NCBI GenBank assembly: GCA_027493625.1
Contig: JAOSKM010000002.1
Location: 744,001 to 808,000 of the forward strand
Reading direction: 5' to 3'
Source: Planctomycetota bacterium
Lineage (GTDB): Bacteria > Planctomycetota > UBA8742 > UBA2392
Length of the DNA stretch: 64,000 nt
Positions 60,704-64,000 of the stretch are shown piece by piece. The notes beneath the pieces were generated by a model that made no database searches, had not been told where the DNA came from, and saw only the letters and a list, made by a program, of their open reading frames with translations. Position numbers and translations under genes: made by a program. Positions within the stretch are counted from its first letter, which is position 1; each line of letters starts with the position of its first letter.

Positions 60704-62248
60704 ATGATCGTGAAGATTTCCAGCGCCGGTGTCAGCGGCATCATGGCCGTGCCTGTGGACGTCGAGGTGGACGGCGCGTCCACCAACGCCAACGACCCCG
60801 CCTTCATGGTGGTGGGCCTGCCCGACAAATCGATCAGCGAGGCGCGCGAGCGCGTGCGCGCGGCCATCGACAACGCCGGCTACGACTGGCCCTTCCTGCG
60901 CCTCACGGTGAACCTGGCGCCCGCGGACCTCAAGAAAGAGGGCAGCGCCTACGACCTGCCCATTGCCGTCGGAGCGCTGGCGGTCAGCCACCAGGTTGAC
61001 CCCAACGCGATCGGCCGCCACGCCATGATCGGTGAGCTGGCGCTGGACGGCCGTTTGCGCCGCGTGGCGGGCGTGCTGCCGATCGCGCTGGCCCTGAAAG
61101 AGCGCGGGGTGAGAAGCCTGATCGTGCCCGAGGACAACGCGGGCGAGGCAGCGGTGGTGGAGGGGGTGGATATCATCCCGGCCGGGCACCTGCGTGAGGT
61201 AGTGGGTTTCATCAACGGCAACCTGCCGATCGAGCCGTTTCGCGCGGATATTGAGGCCTACTTCGACCACGCCGACGAGTACGGCGCCGACTTCGCCGAC
61301 GTCAAAGGACAGGAGGCCGCCAAGCGCGCGCTGATGATCGCCGCGGCCGGCGGTCACAACGTGCTGATGCTGGGCAACCCGGGCGTGGGCAAGAGCATGC
61401 TCAGCAAGCGGATCCCCACGGTGCTGCCGCGCATGACGCTTGAGGAGGCGCTGGAGACCACCAAGGTCTACAGCGTGGCGGGGCTGGTCACGAAGGACAT
61501 GCCGCTGGTGACGAAGCGCCCCTTCCGCAGCCCGCACCACACCATCAGCGACGCCGGCATGATCGGCGGCGGGACGAATCCAAGACCGGGCGAGATCAGC
61601 CTGAGTCACAATGGGGTGCTGTTCCTGGACGAGTTCCCGGAGTTCAACCGCAAGACGCTGGAGGTCATGCGCCAGCCGCTGGAGGACGGCACCGTCACCA
61701 TCAGCCGGGCCAGCGGCAGCCAGACCTACCCCGCGCGCATGATGATGGTGGCGGCCATGAACCCGTGCCCCTGCGGCTACCTGGGCCACCCGGCCAAGCG
61801 CTGCCAGTGTTCGCCCCGGCAGATCGCCGCCTACCGCGGGCGCATCAGCGGCCCGCTGCTGGATCGTATTGACATTCACCTGGAAGTGCCGGCCGTGGAT
61901 TACAAGGAGTTGTCGGGCGGCGCGACGGGGCTCAGCAGCGCGGAAATGCGCGCGCGGGTGCAGGCGGCGCGTGACGTGCAGACGGCGCGTTTTAAGGCAG
62001 CGCGCAAGGGCCTGCACAACAACGCGGGCATGAGCGACAAGGAAGTGCGCAAGTACGCCGAGCTGGACAACGGGGTGAAGACGCTGCTGGACACGGCCAT
62101 GGAAAGCCTGCAGCTCAGCGCGCGGGCGTACACCAGAATCCGCAAGATCGCGCGCACCATAGCCGACCTCGAGGCCGCGCCGGAAATCCGCACCGAGCAC
62201 ATCACCGAGGCCATCGGCTACCGCACGCTCGACCGGGCTGATCAGTGA
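60704..62248 (+). CDS. comM: YifB/ComM family Mg-chelatase-like AAA+ protein
   Basis: A 514-residue ATPase. ComM is a hexameric helicase that extends branch migration during natural transformation. N-terminal ChlI domain (SGIMAVPVDVEVDGAS, about 10-25; FMVVGLPDKSISEARERVRA about 35-54). AAA+ domain: Walker A MLGNPGVGKSMLSK (about 222-235), Walker B NGVLFLDEFPEFNRKTLEVM (about 302-321), zinc-finger-like loop AMNPCPCGYLGHPAKRCQCS (about 351-370). C-terminal lid ends RTEHITEAIGYRTLDRADQ. The last 54 nt of the gene are copied at 62809-62860. ATG 60704; full length. Confidence 0.93.
   Translation: MIVKISSAGVSGIMAVPVDVEVDGASTNANDPAFMVVGLPDKSISEARERVRAAIDNAGYDWPFLRLTVNLAPADLKKEGSAYDLPIAVGALAVSHQVDPNAIGRHAMIGELALDGRLRRVAGVLPIALALKERGVRSLIVPEDNAGEAAVVEGVDIIPAGHLREVVGFINGNLPIEPFRADIEAYFDHADEYGADFADVKGQEAAKRALMIAAAGGHNVLMLGNPGVGKSMLSKRIPTVLPRMTLEEALETTKVYSVAGLVTKDMPLVTKRPFRSPHHTISDAGMIGGGTNPRPGEISLSHNGVLFLDEFPEFNRKTLEVMRQPLEDGTVTISRASGSQTYPARMMMVAAMNPCPCGYLGHPAKRCQCSPRQIAAYRGRISGPLLDRIDIHLEVPAVDYKELSGGATGLSSAEMRARVQAARDVQTARFKAARKGLHNNAGMSDKEVRKYAELDNGVKTLLDTAMESLQLSARAYTRIRKIARTIADLEAAPEIRTEHITEAIGYRTLDRADQ
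62189..62242 (+). repeat. Duplicated sequence, copy 1 (3' end of comM)
   Basis: Matches 62809-62860 at about 46 of 54 positions (shared core GGCCATCGGCTACCGCACG). It marks the left edge of a tandem duplication carrying the toxin-antitoxin module; copy distance is about 620 bp. Confidence 0.8.
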
Positions 62249-62266
62249 ATCCCGCCACTGGGGTGG

Positions 62267-62278
62267 TATACTGTTTTC
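62267..62278 (+). promoter_or_regulatory. -10 box of antitoxin gene 1, leaderless arrangement
   Basis: TATACT at 62267-62272, followed by GTTTTC and the ATG at 62279. The usual initiation distance puts the first transcribed base at or next to the A of ATG. No ribosome site is present. Same spacing as at 62882-62893. Confidence 0.55.
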
Positions 62279-62503
62279 ATGGCATCGACCATCACATCCG
62301 AGCAGATCAAGGGCTTGAGCGTGGATGAAAAGCTCAAGTTGATACAGACAGTATGGGAGTCGCTGCTGGCTGAAGCCGCCGAACTCCCCACGCCGGAGTG
62401 GCAGCGCAAGCTGATCCGTGAGCGCGTGGAGGCATACCGCAGCAACCCGCACGAGGGCACGGACGCTTTCGAATTCCTTGATCAGCTCGGGCGCAGGCAG
62501 TGA
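62279..62503 (+). CDS. Antitoxin, addiction module component family (TIGR02574-like), module 1
   Basis: A 74-residue protein: LSVDEKLKLIQTVWESLLAE (about 15-34) and TPEWQRKLIRERVEAYRSNP (about 40-59), the pattern of the small RHH/RelB-like 'addiction module component' antitoxins, whose genes precede ParE/RelE toxins. It binds and neutralises the next gene's product and probably represses its own promoter. The 3' end overlaps the toxin start by 4 nt. Likely translated from a leaderless message. Confidence 0.85.
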   Translation: MASTITSEQIKGLSVDEKLKLIQTVWESLLAEAAELPTPEWQRKLIRERVEAYRSNPHEGTDAFEFLDQLGRRQ

Positions 62504-62798
62504 AGCGCGTTTACATCGAGCCGTCGGCCAAGGCCGATGTTGAATCCGTGTTCTGGTATTACGAACTCGCGCACCCCGGCTTGGGCCGGGAGTTCAAGTC
62601 CCGAATCGCTGAAGCCCTGCGACGGATCGCCGAATATCCGGGCGCCACAGCGGAAATCGAGCCGGGGGTTCGCTGGCTCATGCTGAAGCAGTTCCCCTCA
62701 AGTTGTTCTACCTGTCTGAAGAAGATCCGCTTCGGGTTATCGCAGTCATCCACGCCGCCGCGGCGCCCGACACCTGGCGACGTGCTCTCGGTTCATGA
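62500..62798 (+). CDS. ParE/RelE-type toxin, module 1, reading frame broken once
   Basis: About 99 residues when restored. MKRVYIEPSAKADVESVFWY and HPGLGREFKSRIAEALRRIA follow the ParE pattern (N-terminal strand, helical hairpin), and GVRWLMLKQFP starts the strand carrying active-site residues. At C4 (62694-62697) the frame shifts; a fifth C gives LKLFYLSEEDPLRVIAVIHA, the expected C-terminal RelE/ParE strands, ending at 62798. Without correction the toxin would have an abnormal 54-residue tail. Either a sequencing indel or a natural inactivation of this module. Confidence 0.78.
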
Positions 62799-62808
62799 AT
62801 GCAGATCG

Positions 62809-62860
62809 CGCACGGCACATCACCGTGGCCATCGGCTACCGCACGTTGGACCGCGCTGAT
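62809..62860 (+). repeat. Duplicated sequence, copy 2 (orphan comM 3' end)
   Basis: A 52-nt remnant of the comM C-terminus coding sequence (reads HITVAIGYRTLDRAD), between the two toxin-antitoxin modules. It shows that module 2 and its promoter were copied together with the end of comM. Confidence 0.8.
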
Positions 62861-62881
62861 GCGTAGCGCTGCCGCCGGGGC

Positions 62882-62893
62882 TATACTGTGGGC
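62882..62893 (+). promoter_or_regulatory. -10 box of antitoxin gene 2, leaderless arrangement
   Basis: TATACT at 62882-62887, six bases (GTGGGC), then ATG 62894. Geometry is identical to module 1. Confidence 0.55.
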
Positions 62894-63118
62894 ATGGCCG
62901 TGACCCTTACAGCCGACGACCTGGCGAAGCTCAGCTTTGAGGAGCGCGTGAAGCTGCTTGAGATGATCATGCAGAGCATCGCCGCGGACACCGCCGCCGA
63001 GCCCGCGCCGGAGTGGCAGCGCGAAGTAGTGCGTGAGCGCCTCAAGCGCATGGATGAACGGCCGCACCCGGGCATCCCCGCGGACGAGGCGCTGGCGAAC
63101 CTCGGCAAGCGCAAATGA
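62894..63118 (+). CDS. Antitoxin, addiction module component family (TIGR02574-like), module 2
   Basis: A 74-residue protein: LTADDLAKLSFEERVKLLEM, then PEWQREVVRERLKRMDERPH and the C-terminal ADEALANLGKRK. It is homologous to antitoxin 1 (shared PEWQR...RER) but clearly diverged. ATG 62894 is preferred over GTG 62888 because of the leaderless-promoter spacing. The stop overlaps the start of toxin 2 by 4 nt. Confidence 0.85.
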   Translation: MAVTLTADDLAKLSFEERVKLLEMIMQSIAADTAAEPAPEWQREVVRERLKRMDERPHPGIPADEALANLGKRK

Positions 63119-63417
63119 CGGCCCCCGTCAGGTTCGAGCCCGAAGCGCTCGATGAACTCGAAACCGCATACGTGATGTACCAGGCCCTTGCGCCGGGCCT
63201 TGGTGACAGGCTCCGAGACGAAGTCGCCGCGAGGATCCAGGTGATATCCGAGTTCCCGCTCGCGTACCCGGAATGGGAAGGCCCGGCGCGGCGGACGACT
63301 CTCGCGAAGTTCCCGTATTCGCTTTTCTACCGGGTTTACGAGACCGAAGTGCGCATCCTGGCGGTTCTGTATGCCAGGCTCGACCCCGCCGAGGTCATGC
63401 GCAGGGTGTTGGGATGA
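63115..63417 (+). CDS. ParE/RelE-type toxin, module 2
   Basis: A 100-residue protein of the ParE/RelE superfamily (gyrase inhibition or ribosome-dependent mRNA cleavage; not distinguishable here). PVRFEPEALDELETAYVMYQ, LAPGLGDRLRDEVAARIQVI, then the strands RTTLAKFPYSLFYRVYETEV and RILAVLYARLDP, which correspond to the restored C-terminus of toxin 1. Intact frame. ATG 63115 overlaps the antitoxin stop. Confidence 0.86.
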   Translation: MTAPVRFEPEALDELETAYVMYQALAPGLGDRLRDEVAARIQVISEFPLAYPEWEGPARRTTLAKFPYSLFYRVYETEVRILAVLYARLDPAEVMRRVLG

Positions 63418-63461
63418 CACACCCAATAGCCGACGCAACCGGAGCGCGTTAAGGTCGCGTT

Positions 63462-63944
63462 ATGGCCAAGGCTGCCGACAAGGAACCCGAAGGGCGCAAG
63501 GTGATCGCCACCAACCGGCGCGCGTTCCATGATTACCACGTGCTGGAACGCTACGAGGCCGGCATCAAGCTGACCGGCGCCGAGGTGAAGTCCCTGCGCG
63601 CCGGACACTGCGTGATCAGCGACGCCCACGCCACCGTGGACAAGAAGAAGTCGCTGGCCTGGCTGATGAATCTGCAGATCCCCGAGTGGAACCGCGGCAA
63701 CCAGATCGTGGCCCACGAGCCCAAGCGCAAGCGCGCCCTGCTGATGCACAAGCACGAGATTCTCAAGCTGCGCCAGAAGCTGCAGGAACAGGGCCTGACG
63801 CTGATCCCGCTTTCCATCTACTTCAAGCACGGTTTCGCAAAGGTCGAGCTGGGCGTCTGCAAGGGCAAGAAACTTTACGACAAGCGCGAGGCGTTAAAGG
63901 AAAAGCAGGCCAAGCGCGAAATCGCCCGGCGCGTAAAGCGCTGA
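63462..63944 (+). CDS. smpB: SsrA-binding protein SmpB
   Basis: A 160-residue protein that delivers tmRNA to stalled ribosomes in trans-translation. NRRAFHDYHVLERYEAGIKL (about 18-37), TGAEVKSLRAGHCVISDAHA (about 38-57), HEILKLRQKLQEQGLTLIPL (about 103-122), FAKVELGVCKGKKLYDKREA (about 130-149), and the basic tail EKQAKREIARRVKR that enters the mRNA channel. Length is standard (about 155-165). The tmRNA gene itself is not within the window. Confidence 0.96.
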   Translation: MAKAADKEPEGRKVIATNRRAFHDYHVLERYEAGIKLTGAEVKSLRAGHCVISDAHATVDKKKSLAWLMNLQIPEWNRGNQIVAHEPKRKRALLMHKHEILKLRQKLQEQGLTLIPLSIYFKHGFAKVELGVCKGKKLYDKREALKEKQAKREIARRVKR

Positions 63945-64000
63945 GGTTTTCCCGCACGGCCGGCATTCACGGGGTAGACTCAGGTTGCTCACGCCAGCGG

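Overview
The window looks like a chromosome segment of a GC-rich (roughly two-thirds G+C) aerobic Gram-negative-type bacterium, most likely a member of the Planctomycetota. This is inferred from three large secreted alpha/alpha-toroid (squalene-cyclase-like) paralogues, a very long membrane Ser/Thr kinase with a DWG motif, and dense intergenic inverted repeats. No rRNA, tRNA, prophage or CRISPR array was seen. Most genes are housekeeping genes; the unusual content lies in the repeats between them.

0-12 kb: 3' end of rdgB, a four-helix-bundle gene, ilvE, a TetR regulator with its operator at the start codon, xerD, and the K+ uptake pair ktrB/ktrA split by an inverted-repeat-flanked four-helix-bundle element. 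Then come glycerate kinase, an HTH/membrane-protein pair, a REP-associated tyrosine transposase (RAYT) with REP hairpins, and a BshC-like gene. 12-24 kb: a small acidic protein, a 385-bp macro-repeat in 3.3 tandem copies, and three consecutive toroid proteins that all end in P(V/I)TGK. 24-41 kb: ppdK, a membrane zinc-ribbon protein, a Tyr/Pro-rich membrane protein, an EEP nuclease-fold protein, a 1573-residue kinase-TPR-PDZ protein, a HerA-like ATPase, ETF-ubiquinone oxidoreductase, a second RAYT inside mirror-image REPs, and an aldo/keto reductase. 41-47 kb: ruvA, a secreted beta-propeller-like protein with a C-terminal membrane tag, gpmI, two small proteins and pgi. 47-54 kb: an A2-type caa3 oxidase operon (sco-ctaC-ctaD-ctaE-ctaF) divergent from a fused ctaA-ctaB haem A synthesis gene. 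54-64 kb: FkbM methyltransferase, Fur-family regulator, DUF2752, an NnrS-ScdA_N fusion coupled to an FmdE-like protein, a diguanylate cyclase, a DnaQ-like exonuclease, comM, two tandem toxin-antitoxin modules that arose by duplication, and smpB.

The strongest unexplained signal is a set of intergenic elements made of short degenerate words arranged as facing inverted arms. They fill whole gaps between genes (4655-5134, 8717-8800, 9045-9112, 13305-14560, 14609-14772, 34339-34784). Two of the inverted-repeat units enclose a gene for a four-helix-bundle protein of the 23S-rRNA intervening-sequence type, which suggests small mobile units.

Ten reading-frame breaks in five genes all fall in mononucleotide runs of 4-6 bases. 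They are better explained by sequencing or assembly indels than by real decay, and are annotated as single genes with the breaks stated.
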